Source: Bradyrhizobium nivariense
Lineage (GTDB): Bacteria; Pseudomonadota; Alphaproteobacteria; Rhizobiales; Xanthobacteraceae
Assembly (NCBI RefSeq): GCF_029846715.1
Contig: NZ_JARVWW010000008.1
Coordinates: 1-64,000 of the forward strand
Length of the DNA stretch: 64,000 nucleotides
Direction of reading: 5' to 3'
The notes beneath the pieces are model-generated. The model worked only from the letters and a program-made list of their open reading frames with translations. It made no database searches and was not told the origin of the DNA. Position numbers and translations under genes: made by a program. Of the stretch, positions 16,300 through 25,465 are shown piece after piece. Within the stretch, counting starts at the first letter, position 1. The number at the start of each line of letters is the position of its first letter.

Positions 16300-18296
16300 A
16301 CCGCCCCCGCCATGCTGACGAGGCTGCGCCGCTCCTCGAGATTGACGCGGTCTATCGCTGCGACCTCCTCGGCCGGAATGACGTATTCGTCATGGTCGCG
16401 CCAAGCGAAGACGACGAAGGTCGCGAACGCACCGATGCCGCCCAAAACCACCATCCACCAGATGTGCCAGATCAGCGCAAAGCCCATGATGGTGGCGAAG
16501 AACGCGCAGACGAAACCGGTCGGCGAGTTCCTGGGCATCTCGATGTCATGATATTCGGGCCCTTCATGCTCGAACGATTGCTGCCGGGCATGGGTCTTCA
16601 TGTCCCAATAGGCGTCCTCGCCGCGCACATCGGGATGGAAGGCGAAGTTGAACACCGGCGGCGGCGACGAGGTCGCCCATTCCAGCGAGCGGCCATCCCA
16701 GGGATCTCCGGTGCGGTCGCGCAGGGCTTCGCGGTTGCGGATGCTGACCACGATCTGCACGATCTGGCAGATCACCCCGATCGTCAGCACGGCCATGCCG
16801 GCGGCCGCCACGAACATCCACGGCCGCCACGCCGCGACGTCATAGTGCTGCATGCGCCGCGTCATGCCGAGCATGCCGGCGACATAGAGCGGGACAAAGG
16901 TGATGTAGAAACCAAGGAAAGTAAACCAGAACGCCAGCTTGCCCCAGCGCTCGTCGAGGCGGAAGCCGAAGGCTTTTGGAAACCAGTATTCGAAGCCGGC
17001 GAAGGCGCCGAACAGCACACCGCCGATGATGACGTTGTGGAAGTGCGCGACCAGGAACATGCTGTTGTGGAGCATGAAATCGGCCGGTGGCACCGCGACC
17101 AGCACGCCCGTCAATCCGCCGATGATGAAGGTGACCATGAAGCCGACCGCCCACAGCATCGGCGTCGCAAAGCGGATGCGGCCGCCATACATCGTGAACA
17201 GCCAGTTGTAGATCTTCACCCCCGTCGGCACCGCGATGATCATGCTGGCGATGCCGAAGATGGCGTTGACGTCCGGACCTGCGCCCATCGTGAAGAAGTG
17301 ATGCAGCCAGACCATGAACGAAATGATGCAGATCGCCATGGTGGCGAGCACCATCGAGCGATAGCCGAACAGCGCCTTGCCCGAGAAGGTCGAGACCACC
17401 TCGGAGAAGATGCCGAAGGCCGGCAGCACGAGAATGTAGACTTCCGGATGTCCCCAGGCCCAGATCAGGTTCATGAACATCATGACGTTGCCGCCGGCTT
17501 CGTTGGTGAAGAAGTGGAAGCCGAGATAGCGGTCGAGCAGCAGCATCGCGAGGGTGGCGGTCAGAATCGGGAAGGCCGCGACGATGAGGAGATTCGAGGC
17601 CAGCGTGGTCCAGCAGAACATCGGCATGCGCAGATAGTTCATCCCCTTGGTGCGCAGCTTCAGCACCGTCGTCACGAGATTGATGCCGGCCACCAGCGTG
17701 CCGACGCCGGAGATCTGCAGCGACCACGCGTAATAGTCGACGCCGACGCCCGGCGAGTAGGACAATTCCGACAGTGGCGGAAACGCGAGCCAGCCGGTGC
17801 GGGCGAACTCGCCGATCACGAGCGAGAGATTGACCAGCAGCGCGCCGGTCGCGGTGAGCCAGAAGCCGACCGAATTGAGCGTCGGGAAAGCGACGTCGCG
17901 CACGCCAAGCTGCAACGGCACGATCAGGTTCATCAGCCCGATCACGAACGGCATCGCCACGAAAAAGACCATGATGGTGCCGTGCGCGGAGAATATCTGG
18001 TTGTAGTGCTCCGGCGGCAGATAGCCCTGCGACTGATAGGCGACTGCCTGCTGGATCCGCATCATGATGGCGTCGCTACCGCCGCGCAGCAGCATCACCG
18101 AGGCCAGCAGGATGTACATGACGCCGATGCGCTTGTGATCGACGCTGGTGATCCATTCGTGCCAGAGATAGGGCAGATGGCCCTTCACCACGACCCAGAT
18201 CAGCACCGCGAGAATCCCGACCAGCACCACGGCCCCCGCGATCAGCGGAATGGGCTGGTCGAACGGAATGGCCGACCAATCGAGCTTACCGAGCAT
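16296..18296 (-). CDS. cyoB: Cytochrome bo quinol oxidase subunit I
   Basis: The 666-residue catalytic subunit has about 15 spans and carries hemes b and o3 plus CuB. The signatures are SAHGTIMVFF (heme ligand histidine), WAWGHPEVYILVLPAFG (CuB histidine and cross-linked tyrosine), WLHHFFTMG (CuB histidines) and HFHNVIIGG (heme ligands). The start at 18296 (MLGKLDW) fits the family; a further upstream ATG at 18326 adds only ten residues from the cyoA overlap. It overlaps the end of cyoA by 11 bp. It catalyses ubiquinol oxidation with reduction of O2 to water. Confidence 0.95.
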   Translation of the reverse strand: MLGKLDWSAIPFDQPIPLIAGAVVLVGILAVLIWVVVKGHLPYLWHEWITSVDHKRIGVMYILLASVMLLRGGSDAIMMRIQQAVAYQSQGYLPPEHYNQIFSAHGTIMVFFVAMPFVIGLMNLIVPLQLGVRDVAFPTLNSVGFWLTATGALLVNLSLVIGEFARTGWLAFPPLSELSYSPGVGVDYYAWSLQISGVGTLVAGINLVTTVLKLRTKGMNYLRMPMFCWTTLASNLLIVAAFPILTATLAMLLLDRYLGFHFFTNEAGGNVMMFMNLIWAWGHPEVYILVLPAFGIFSEVVSTFSGKALFGYRSMVLATMAICIISFMVWLHHFFTMGAGPDVNAIFGIASMIIAVPTGVKIYNWLFTMYGGRIRFATPMLWAVGFMVTFIIGGLTGVLVAVPPADFMLHNSMFLVAHFHNVIIGGVLFGAFAGFEYWFPKAFGFRLDERWGKLAFWFTFLGFYITFVPLYVAGMLGMTRRMQHYDVAAWRPWMFVAAAGMAVLTIGVICQIVQIVVSIRNREALRDRTGDPWDGRSLEWATSSPPPVFNFAFHPDVRGEDAYWDMKTHARQQSFEHEGPEYHDIEMPRNSPTGFVCAFFATIMGFALIWHIWWMVVLGGIGAFATFVVFAWRDHDEYVIPAEEVAAIDRVNLEERRSLVSMAGAV

Positions 18297-19278
18297 CGTG
18301 GCCTCCACTGTGCGGACGGCCGGCATCGGAGATCAGCTCCGGCCCCGGCCCGGGCGGAATGTGTTGGCTCGCGATCAGGTCGAACAGCCTGGGATCGTCG
18401 AGCCGGTAGGCCGGCCTGCCCTTCTCGATGCCCTGCTGCATCAGCTTCTTGTAGCTTTCCTCATTGAGGACAGCATCGCTCTTCGCCGTCGCCGCCACCC
18501 AGTCCGGGAAAGCGAGCGGCGAGATCACGTTGACGTCGAACATCATGTCCGGAAAACCGTCGCCAGAGAAATGCGCCGACAGGCCCTGCAGCTTGCCTTC
18601 GTTGTCGGCGCGCAGGTTCAGCTTCGTCGCCATGCCGTTCATGGTGTAGATCATGCTGCCGAGCTGCGGGATGAAGAACGTGTTCATCACGCTGGACGAC
18701 GTCAGCTGGAAATTCAGCTCCGCACCTGCCGGCACTGTCAGCGTGTTGACGGTTGCGATGCGCTGGTCCGGATAAATGAAGAGCCATTTCCAGTCGAGCG
18801 AGACGGCCTGGATGCGGACCGGGCTGCCGGTGCCGGGCACGGGTGCTGCGGGATCGAGCTGGTGCGAGCCGATCCAGGCGACGCCGCCGAGCAGGATCAC
18901 GGTGAGCGCGGGGATCGCCCACACCACCATTTCCACCCGCCCCGAATAGACGAAGTCCGGCTGAAAGCGCGCCTTCGGATTGGACGCGCGAAACCAGAAC
19001 GCGAAGGCCAGGATCGTGATGATGGTCGGCACCACGATCGCGAGCATGATGAAGACGGAATCGACCAGGATGGTGCTGTTGGCGGCAGCCACGGGCCCTT
19101 GTGGGTCGAGCAGATTCATCGGCAAGCCACTGGCGGTTGGGAAGCCCCGGACAGAGCCTAGCGCGGGAAAGGCTCCGGCAGCAAACGCAGTCGCGTGAAA
19201 ACAGTTCCTGAGCGGCAAGGACCAGCCCTGTGCAATGCGCCGGCCGCGACATGCAATTCCATGTGATGTCAATGACAT
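18286..19278 (-). CDS. cyoA: Cytochrome bo quinol oxidase subunit II
   Basis: The protein has two membrane spans (about residues 70-92 and 117-138) and a periplasmic cupredoxin-like domain (VSLDWKWLFIYPDQRIATVN; SSSVMNTFFIPQLGSMIYTMNGM). The copper ligands of cytochrome c oxidases are absent, as expected for a quinol oxidase. The N-terminus is odd. Family members have a lipoprotein cysteine just before the ALLDPKG-like segment, but here the matching place reads SGLPMNLLDPQG without cysteine. The start at 19278 has no ribosome site, so the true start is uncertain. Confidence 0.88.
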   Translation of the reverse strand: MSLTSHGIACRGRRIAQGWSLPLRNCFHATAFAAGAFPALGSVRGFPTASGLPMNLLDPQGPVAAANSTILVDSVFIMLAIVVPTIITILAFAFWFRASNPKARFQPDFVYSGRVEMVVWAIPALTVILLGGVAWIGSHQLDPAAPVPGTGSPVRIQAVSLDWKWLFIYPDQRIATVNTLTVPAGAELNFQLTSSSVMNTFFIPQLGSMIYTMNGMATKLNLRADNEGKLQGLSAHFSGDGFPDMMFDVNVISPLAFPDWVAATAKSDAVLNEESYKKLMQQGIEKGRPAYRLDDPRLFDLIASQHIPPGPGPELISDAGRPHSGGHDAR

Positions 19279-19344
19279 GAATGCAGGAGGTGCGCCCTTC
19301 TCTCCGGCGGGGACGATTGCTAATCTGCACGAAAATAATTTGGG

Positions 19345-20166
19345 ATGAACGACATGCAGGGCCCCGAGGACGATGCCGGCCTCGCCGGCAAGGTGGCGTT
19401 GATCAGCGGCGGCGGCGCCTCAGGCGACGGCATCGGCAACGGCCGCGCTGCAGCGATTCTGCTGGCCCGCGCCGGCGCAAAAGTGCTGGTGGCCGATCGC
19501 GATCTCAAGCTCGCCGAACGCACGGTCGAGATGATCCGGGCCGACGGCGGCACCGCCGCTGCCCATGGTGGCGACGTCACGAGCGAGGGCGATTGCAAGA
19601 CACTGGTCGAAGCCGCGCTCGATCGCTGGGGCCGGCTCGATTTGCTCGACAACAATGTCGGCATCGGCAGCCGGGGCAGCGTGGTCGACGAGACGCCAGA
19701 GCAATATCGCCGCGTCATGCAGGTCAATGTCGAGACCATGTTCCTGCTCTCGAAGCATGCCATTCCAGCCATGACCAGGACCGCCAAGGGCGGCGCGATC
19801 GTCAACATCTCCTCGATCTCGGCACTGCGGCCACGCGGGCTCACGAGTTACACGACCTCGAAGGCGGCCGTCATCGGGCTCACGCGCGCGATGGCGGTCG
19901 ATCACGGCCGCGACAATATCCGCGTCAACTGCATCTGCCCCGGGCCGATGTACACGCCGATGGTCTATGCCCGCGGCATGAGCGAGCAGGCCCGCGCGCA
20001 GCGCGCCAGGGCCTCACTGCTGAAAACCGAAGGCACCGGCTGGGACGTCGGCCATGCCGTCAAGTTCCTGCTCAGCAATTTTGCGCGCTACATCACCGGC
20101 CAGGTGCTCGTGGTCGACGGCGGCGTTACGCTGCAAGCTCCCGAACGTGAATCACAAGAACGCTGA
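19345..20166 (+). CDS. SDR-family oxidoreductase
   Basis: The 273-residue short-chain dehydrogenase has a cofactor loop GGGASGDGIGNGRAAAI near residue 22 and a DNNVGIG segment. The catalytic serine is in NISSIS and the YxxxK motif is in SYTTSK. Its closing sequence ITGQVLVVDGG is standard. It leads a three-gene unit: a carboxymuconolactone-decarboxylase-like gene follows after 14 bp, then a second SDR. The two SDRs share the uncommon GxGxGNGRA cofactor loop, so they probably arose by duplication or act on successive steps. The substrate is unknown. Confidence 0.85.
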   Translation: MNDMQGPEDDAGLAGKVALISGGGASGDGIGNGRAAAILLARAGAKVLVADRDLKLAERTVEMIRADGGTAAAHGGDVTSEGDCKTLVEAALDRWGRLDLLDNNVGIGSRGSVVDETPEQYRRVMQVNVETMFLLSKHAIPAMTRTAKGGAIVNISSISALRPRGLTSYTTSKAAVIGLTRAMAVDHGRDNIRVNCICPGPMYTPMVYARGMSEQARAQRARASLLKTEGTGWDVGHAVKFLLSNFARYITGQVLVVDGGVTLQAPERESQER

Positions 20167-20180
20167 AAGGAACACCAGGG

Positions 20181-20735
20181 ATGGCCCGCCTGCCCTATCT
20201 CGAGGCCGACCAGGTCGCGCCCGAATATCGCGACATGCTCAAGCGCAACACCAATCTGCACAAGCTGCTGGTCAACTCGCCGGAGATGGCGCGCGCCTTC
20301 AACGGCATCGGCGGCTACATCCGCTTCAAGAGCAAGCTCGACCCGCGGCTGCGGGAGCTTGCGATCCTCCAGGTCGGCTGGATCGAGAAGTCGGAATACG
20401 AGTTCACCCACCATGTGAAGATCGGCAAGGAATTCGGCGTCACCGACGAGGACATCGCCGGCCTGATGGCGGAGACCGAGGGCAAGCCCTCGAAGCTCGA
20501 GCCGCTGGCCAAGGCGATCCTGAAAGGCGCCCGCGAGATGGTTCGCGCGCTCGCGATGTCGGACGCGACCTTCGCCGAGATCAAGCAGCATCTCTCCGAC
20601 GAGCATATGGTCGATCTCGTCCTGACCATCGCTTTCTATTGCGGCGTGGTGCGCGTGCTCGCCACCATGAAAATCGACAACGAACCCACTTACAAAGAGG
20701 TACTCCAGCAGTACCCGATCCCGGGAGTGAACTGA
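20181..20735 (+). CDS. Carboxymuconolactone decarboxylase-family protein
   Basis: The 184-residue all-helical protein has the CMD core: RLRELAILQVGWIEKSEYEFTHHVKIGKEFGVTDEDI. The redox CxxC pair found in AhpD-type members is absent, and the histidine in FTHH is kept, as in the lactone decarboxylase-like branch. It lies between two SDR genes, spaced 14 bp from the first and 1 bp from the second, so the three are surely co-transcribed. This pairing is common in catabolic operons of soil bacteria, but the reaction here is not known. Confidence 0.8.
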   Translation: MARLPYLEADQVAPEYRDMLKRNTNLHKLLVNSPEMARAFNGIGGYIRFKSKLDPRLRELAILQVGWIEKSEYEFTHHVKIGKEFGVTDEDIAGLMAETEGKPSKLEPLAKAILKGAREMVRALAMSDATFAEIKQHLSDEHMVDLVLTIAFYCGVVRVLATMKIDNEPTYKEVLQQYPIPGVN

Positions 20736-20736
20736 C

Positions 20737-21537
20737 ATGCGCTTGATGGACAAGATTGCGATCGTGGTCGGGGCCGGGCAAAGCCCCGGCGAAGGCATGG
20801 GCAACGGCCGCGCCACCGCGCTCACCTTCGCGCGCGAGGGCGCCAAGGTGCTATGCGTCGATCATCATCTGGAATCGGCGCAGGAAACCGTCGCCATGAT
20901 CGCCGCGAAGCAAGGCAGCGCCGCAGCCTTCAAGGCCGACGTGACCAAGTCCGCCGACATCAAGGCGATGGTGGCGGACGCGCAAGCACGCTGGGGCCGG
21001 ATCGACGTACTGCACAACAATGTCGGCGTCAGCCTGTCCGGCGGCGACGCCGAGCTGCTTCAGCTGACCGAGGAGGCGTTCGACCGCGTCGTCGCCATCA
21101 ATTTGAAGAGCTGCATTCTGGCGGCGAAAGAGGTGATCCCGATCATGCGCGCGCAGAACAGCGGCGTGATCATCAACATCTCCTCGATGGCGGCGATCAC
21201 GACCTATCCCTACGTCGCCTACAAGGCGACGAAATCGGCGATGATCGCCTTCACCGAACAGCTCGCCTACCAGAATGCCGAATACGGCATCCGCGCCAAC
21301 GTCATCCTGCCGGGCCTGATGAACACGCCGATGGCGGTCGACACCCGCGCCCGCGAATGGCACAAGACCCGCGCCGAGGTCGAAGCCGAACGCGACAGCA
21401 AGGTGCCGCTGCGCAGGAAGATGGGCACGGGATGGGACGTCGCGAATGCCGCGCTGTTCCTGGCGTCGGACGAGGCGAATTTCATCACCGGCGTGACGCT
21501 GCCGGTGGATGGCGGAGCCAGTGTGAGACGAGGGTGA
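20737..21537 (+). CDS. SDR-family oxidoreductase
   Basis: The 266-residue short-chain dehydrogenase has the cofactor loop GAGQSPGEGMGNGRATAL, a HNNVGVSL segment, a serine in NISSMA, and Y/K in YVAYKATK. It ends with FITGVTLPVDGG. It is the third gene of the SDR-CMD-SDR unit, starting 1 bp after the previous stop. It resembles the first SDR in length and cofactor loop but differs in the substrate region. Confidence 0.85.
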   Translation: MRLMDKIAIVVGAGQSPGEGMGNGRATALTFAREGAKVLCVDHHLESAQETVAMIAAKQGSAAAFKADVTKSADIKAMVADAQARWGRIDVLHNNVGVSLSGGDAELLQLTEEAFDRVVAINLKSCILAAKEVIPIMRAQNSGVIINISSMAAITTYPYVAYKATKSAMIAFTEQLAYQNAEYGIRANVILPGLMNTPMAVDTRAREWHKTRAEVEAERDSKVPLRRKMGTGWDVANAALFLASDEANFITGVTLPVDGGASVRRG

Positions 21538-21605
21538 GCGACGCGAGCCCAGTGCTTCTTCCCTTCTCCCCTTGTGGGAGGGTGCATCTCCACCGCGGCA
21601 CGACT

Positions 21606-22937
21606 CTAGTGCGTCACCCGCCAGATCGTGCCGTTACCATCCTCCGACACCAGCAGCGATCCATCCTTCGCCACGGCAACACCGACCGGCCGCCCCCACA
21701 CCTCCGCATCGCTCACCACGAACCCCGTGACGAAATCCTCGTACTCCCCGGTCGGCTTGCCGTCCTTCATCCGGATGCGGATCACCTTGTAGCCGGTGCG
21801 CTTCGAGCGGTTCCAGGAGCCATGCTCGGCGGCGAAGGCGTCGCCGTGATACTCCGACGGAAACTGCGTGCCCTGATAGAAGGTCATGCCGAGCGAGGCC
21901 GAGTGCGGCTGCACCAGCACATCAGGCACCGTCACCTTGTCCTTGAGGTCCGGCCGCGCGCCGGCGTGGCGCGGGTCTTCGTTGCCGCCGATATAGAACC
22001 ACGGCCAGCCATAGAAAGCGCCTTCCTTCACGCTGGTGACGTAGTCAGGCACGAGATCGTCGCCGAGCCCATCGCGCTCGTTGGTCGAGCACCAGGGCAG
22101 CCCGGTCTGCGGCTGGAGCGCGAGTCCGACGCAGTTGCGGATGCCGGTGGCGTAGATCTTCCGCTCCTTGCCATCAGGATTGAAGGCGAGCACGGTGGCG
22201 CGCTCGGTCTCGCTCGCCCATGCCGCGCCGAGCGGCTGCGTTCGCGACCATGCCTCCAACCCGCCCGGCGGCGTGCCCATGCCCTCGGCGACGTTGCTGA
22301 GCGACCCGACGGACACCAGCATGCGCTTGTTATCCGGCGTGAAGACGATGTCGCGGGTCGAATGGCCGCCGTCATGCGGCAGGCTCGCCACGACCGTCTC
22401 CGCCTTGCCGCGCGCCTTGAGGTCGCCGGCCTGATAGGGAAAGCGGACGACGCTGTCGGTGTTGGCGACATAGACCCATTGCGGATTGTCGCCGCTCGGG
22501 AAAAAGGCGATGCCGAACGGCTGCCGCAGTCCGCCAGCGAACACCCCGTTGGTCGCGACCTTGCCGCCCTCCCCGGTGCGCAATACGCGGATGTTGCCGG
22601 CGCGCGTCTCCGCGACGAAGACATCGCCGTTCGGCGCCACCCGCACGATGCGCGGGGCGCGCAGGCCCTCGGCGAACAGCTCGATCTTGAAGCCGCCCGG
22701 CACCTGAAGCGCAGCCTCCGGCGGACGCGGCACCACGCGCGAGAAGCTCGCAACCGACTTCGTGGCGCCGGGCCTGACCAGATCCTGCAGCCGGATCAAC
22801 CTGACCGTGCCGGGCTTGTCGGCCCGCCAATCGCCGTAGGCCTCCTTGCCCTGCAGGACCGGCTCGGCCTGTGCGCAGGTCGCAACTGCGACCAGCCACC
22901 CCGCGGACATCGCCACGAACGAAATCTTGTTCTTCAC
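21606..22937 (-). CDS. Exported PQQ-dependent sugar dehydrogenase, sorbosone-dehydrogenase type
   Basis: The 443-residue protein has a signal peptide (1-24, cleaved near AQA-E) and a six-bladed beta-propeller. Recurrent blade motifs include APNGDVFVAETRAGNIRVL, LRQPFGIAFFP, GGHSTRDIVFTPDNK and AAEHGSWNRSKRTGYKV. These match the L-sorbosone/soluble glucose dehydrogenase family, which acts in the periplasm. No PQQ biosynthesis gene is in the window. The gene is convergent with the SDR operon and divergent from puuD. Confidence 0.82.
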   Translation of the reverse strand: MKNKISFVAMSAGWLVAVATCAQAEPVLQGKEAYGDWRADKPGTVRLIRLQDLVRPGATKSVASFSRVVPRPPEAALQVPGGFKIELFAEGLRAPRIVRVAPNGDVFVAETRAGNIRVLRTGEGGKVATNGVFAGGLRQPFGIAFFPSGDNPQWVYVANTDSVVRFPYQAGDLKARGKAETVVASLPHDGGHSTRDIVFTPDNKRMLVSVGSLSNVAEGMGTPPGGLEAWSRTQPLGAAWASETERATVLAFNPDGKERKIYATGIRNCVGLALQPQTGLPWCSTNERDGLGDDLVPDYVTSVKEGAFYGWPWFYIGGNEDPRHAGARPDLKDKVTVPDVLVQPHSASLGMTFYQGTQFPSEYHGDAFAAEHGSWNRSKRTGYKVIRIRMKDGKPTGEYEDFVTGFVVSDAEVWGRPVGVAVAKDGSLLVSEDGNGTIWRVTH

Positions 22938-23172
22938 GTCATTTCCTCCCGGCCTTCACGTGTCGCGCGTCAACGCCGATCGACCCGCAAACGTTCTGCG
23001 ATAGGTCAAACGCCTGCCGAATCCCACGTCAGCTCATGCCCGCACGATGTGCATCAGCTCCAACCCATCGTACTGGAAAATGCCGGTGATCGGTGCGACA
23101 CATTGTAAGGGCGGGGCCGCCGGTTGCGGTCATCAAAGCTGCGGCATTGGTATCGCATCTGTTGGGGTGATC

Positions 23173-24378
23173 ATGTGGGAATCCATCATATCGGAATGGG
23201 CAAGCCTGCTGCTCCGCTGGCTGCACGTGGTGGCGGCGATCGCCTGGATCGGCAGTTCCTTCTATTTCATCGCCCTCGACCTCAGCCTCAAGCCCAAAAC
23301 CGACTCTCCTGAGAGCGACCTGCCGGACGGCGTGCAGGGCGAGGCCTGGCAGGTCCATGGCGGCGGCTTCTACCGGATCATGAAATATCTGGTCGCGCCC
23401 GCCCAGATGCCGGACGAGCTGACCTGGTTCAAATGGGAGGCCTACACCACCTGGCTGTCCGGCTTCGCGCTGATGGTGGTGGTATATTATCTCGAGGCCG
23501 ATTTGTTCCTGGTCGACAAGTCGATCCTCGACCTCACGCCATTCCAGGCCGGCCTGTTCAGCCTCTCGAGCCTCGCGCTGGCATGGCTGCTCTATGAAGG
23601 CGCCTGCCGTACCGGGCTCGCGCAGCGCGAACTTCCCTTCACCATCGGCGGCTATCTGTTCCTGGTCGCGTTGACCTATGCCTTCACCCACGTGCTGAGC
23701 GGGCGCGGCGCCTTCAACCAGATCGGGGCGATCATCGGCACCATCATGGTCGCCAACGTCTTCGCGCTGATCATCCCGAACCAGAAGAAGATCGTAGCCA
23801 GCCTGATCGCGGGACAGGCGCCCGATCCAAAGCTCGGCAAGACCAGCAAGGAGCGCTCGGTCCACAACAATTATCTGACGCTGCCGGTCGTCGTGCTGAT
23901 GATCAGCAACCACTATCCCCTGCTTTACGCCACGCGCTTCAACTGGATCATCGTCGCGATCATCCTGGCGCTCGGCCCTGTGATCCGGCACTTCTTCAAC
24001 GAGCGTCATGCCGGGCGCAAATCGCCATGGTGGGTGTGGGGCGTCGCAGCAGTCGGCGTGATCGCGATCCTCTTCCTCTCCGCCGCCGGACCGCGAGAGG
24101 TGAAGACGGGGGCGCTGTCGGCGCAGCCGACCCTCGCCAATGTCGAGGAGATCGTGATGTCCCGCTGCAGCATGTGCCATGCGGCCGAGCCGGTCTGGGC
24201 CGGCATCGTGACCGCGCCGAAGGGCATATTGCTCGATGCGCCCGAGCACATCCGTCGCAACATCCGCCTGATCGGCCGCGTCGCCGCCTGGTCCAATGCG
24301 ATGCCGCCGGGCAACATCACCGAAATGACCAGCGATGAGCGTGCCATCCTCGCCGCCTATATCGAGCAGGCTCGCTGA
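23173..24378 (+). CDS. puuD: Membrane-bound urate hydroxylase PuuD
   Basis: The 401-residue protein starts at ATG 23173 (MWESIISEW); in-frame sequence further upstream is unlike the family. It has about eight membrane spans beginning with LLRWLHVVAAIAWIGSSFYFIALD and a conserved GGGFYRIMKYLVAPAQMP segment. A C-terminal cytochrome c domain carries one heme site, CSMCH, at 332-336, and a methionine ligand in NAMPPGN. This fusion defines the PuuD urate oxidase of many alphaproteobacteria, which passes electrons from urate to the respiratory chain. The other uricase-pathway genes are not in the window, but an NCS2 permease gene is 16 kb away. Confidence 0.88.
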   Translation: MWESIISEWASLLLRWLHVVAAIAWIGSSFYFIALDLSLKPKTDSPESDLPDGVQGEAWQVHGGGFYRIMKYLVAPAQMPDELTWFKWEAYTTWLSGFALMVVVYYLEADLFLVDKSILDLTPFQAGLFSLSSLALAWLLYEGACRTGLAQRELPFTIGGYLFLVALTYAFTHVLSGRGAFNQIGAIIGTIMVANVFALIIPNQKKIVASLIAGQAPDPKLGKTSKERSVHNNYLTLPVVVLMISNHYPLLYATRFNWIIVAIILALGPVIRHFFNERHAGRKSPWWVWGVAAVGVIAILFLSAAGPREVKTGALSAQPTLANVEEIVMSRCSMCHAAEPVWAGIVTAPKGILLDAPEHIRRNIRLIGRVAAWSNAMPPGNITEMTSDERAILAAYIEQAR

Positions 24379-24529
24379 CGCCATCGACCGTGATGCGTCG
24401 AGAGCATTTCGCGAAATGAAATTTCGCATCTCCCGCCGATTTGAAAATGACTTGGCCGCCTATCCGGCGTAGACAGGACCAATGGCCGCCAGCGCGGCCT
24501 CTAGTCAGTTTGCATTCGGGGAAAGAACA

Positions 24530-25387
24530 GTGGCCCTCAAGAACGTCATCGGTATCGACCACGCCGTGGTCATGGTTCAGAACCTCGACAAGGCCGCCGA
24601 GAATTACCGGCAGCTCGGCTTCACCATCTCGCCGCGCGGCACCCACAGCGCGCATATGGGCACCGGCAACTACACCATCATGTTCGATCCGGATTATATG
24701 GAGCTGCTCGGCGTGCTCGCCGCGACCGAGCACAATGCGCCCGCGCGCGCCTTCCTCGACAAGCGCGGCGAAGGGATCGAGCGCATCGCCTTCACCGCGG
24801 TCGATTCCACCGCCGGCGCGGAGGAAATCCGCGCACGCGGTCTGGAGCCGATTGGCCCGACCGATTTCGAACGGCCGGTCCCGCTGCCGAACGGCACGGT
24901 CTCGGCGGCGAAATTCCGCACTTTCATGTGGCCGACCGCGGAAGCGCCAGGCGGCGTGCGCATTTTCGCCTGCCAGCACAAGACCCGCGAGACGGTGTGG
25001 ATTCCCGAGCTGATGAAGCACGCCAATGCGGCGAAGCGGATCAAGCAAACGCTGATCGCAACGCCAGAGCCCGCGAAGGAAGCCGCGCATCTGGGACGGC
25101 TGATCGACCGCGAGCCGAAGACGGAGGCCGATGGCGCGGTGACCGTGCCCTCCGGCGGTGATCGTGCCGATTTCGTCTATTTGACGCTGGACGAGCTCGG
25201 CAAGCGCTATCCCGGTGTCCCACTCACAGGTCTCTCCGAGCGCGGTGGCGCGGCCCTGGTGCTCGTGAGCGGCGATCTCGCGGCCACCGGGAAGGCGCTC
25301 GGTTCGGCGGCTGTGCGCAGCGGGACCGCGATCTGCGTGCCGCCGGCCAAGGCCAACGGCACCCTGCTCGCCTTCGTTGCCGGCTGA
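24530..25387 (+). CDS. VOC/glyoxalase-like superfamily protein
   Basis: The 285-residue protein has the first beta-alpha-beta unit VIGIDHAVVMVQNLDKAAENYRQLGFT. A FDPDYMELLGVL metal-ligand strand and a partly diverged second half follow, which fits the glyoxalase-like group. I choose GTG 24530 because GGGGAAAGA lies just upstream; an ATG at 24482 would add 16 residues. It is probably transcribed alone. The substrate is unknown. Confidence 0.75.
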   Translation: MALKNVIGIDHAVVMVQNLDKAAENYRQLGFTISPRGTHSAHMGTGNYTIMFDPDYMELLGVLAATEHNAPARAFLDKRGEGIERIAFTAVDSTAGAEEIRARGLEPIGPTDFERPVPLPNGTVSAAKFRTFMWPTAEAPGGVRIFACQHKTRETVWIPELMKHANAAKRIKQTLIATPEPAKEAAHLGRLIDREPKTEADGAVTVPSGGDRADFVYLTLDELGKRYPGVPLTGLSERGGAALVLVSGDLAATGKALGSAAVRSGTAICVPPAKANGTLLAFVAG

Positions 25388-25465
25388 TTTGAACTAATTC
25401 TTTAACAAGCGTTTACCGGGCGGCCCTAGGCTTCTGGGCTACCCACGCCTTCAGGGGCCAAGCGC

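Noticed and set aside
16392..18467. Long plus-strand frame (691 codons) antisense to cyoB
   Set aside because: The same effect: a His/Asp/Glu/Arg-rich shadow of a GC-rich gene. The minus strand has clear heme-copper oxidase motifs.
24388..24445. TTTCGCGAAA-type palindrome after puuD considered as terminator
   Set aside because: The arms are short and interrupted, and no T-run follows. It may be a trace of the family C repeat but is too weak to list.
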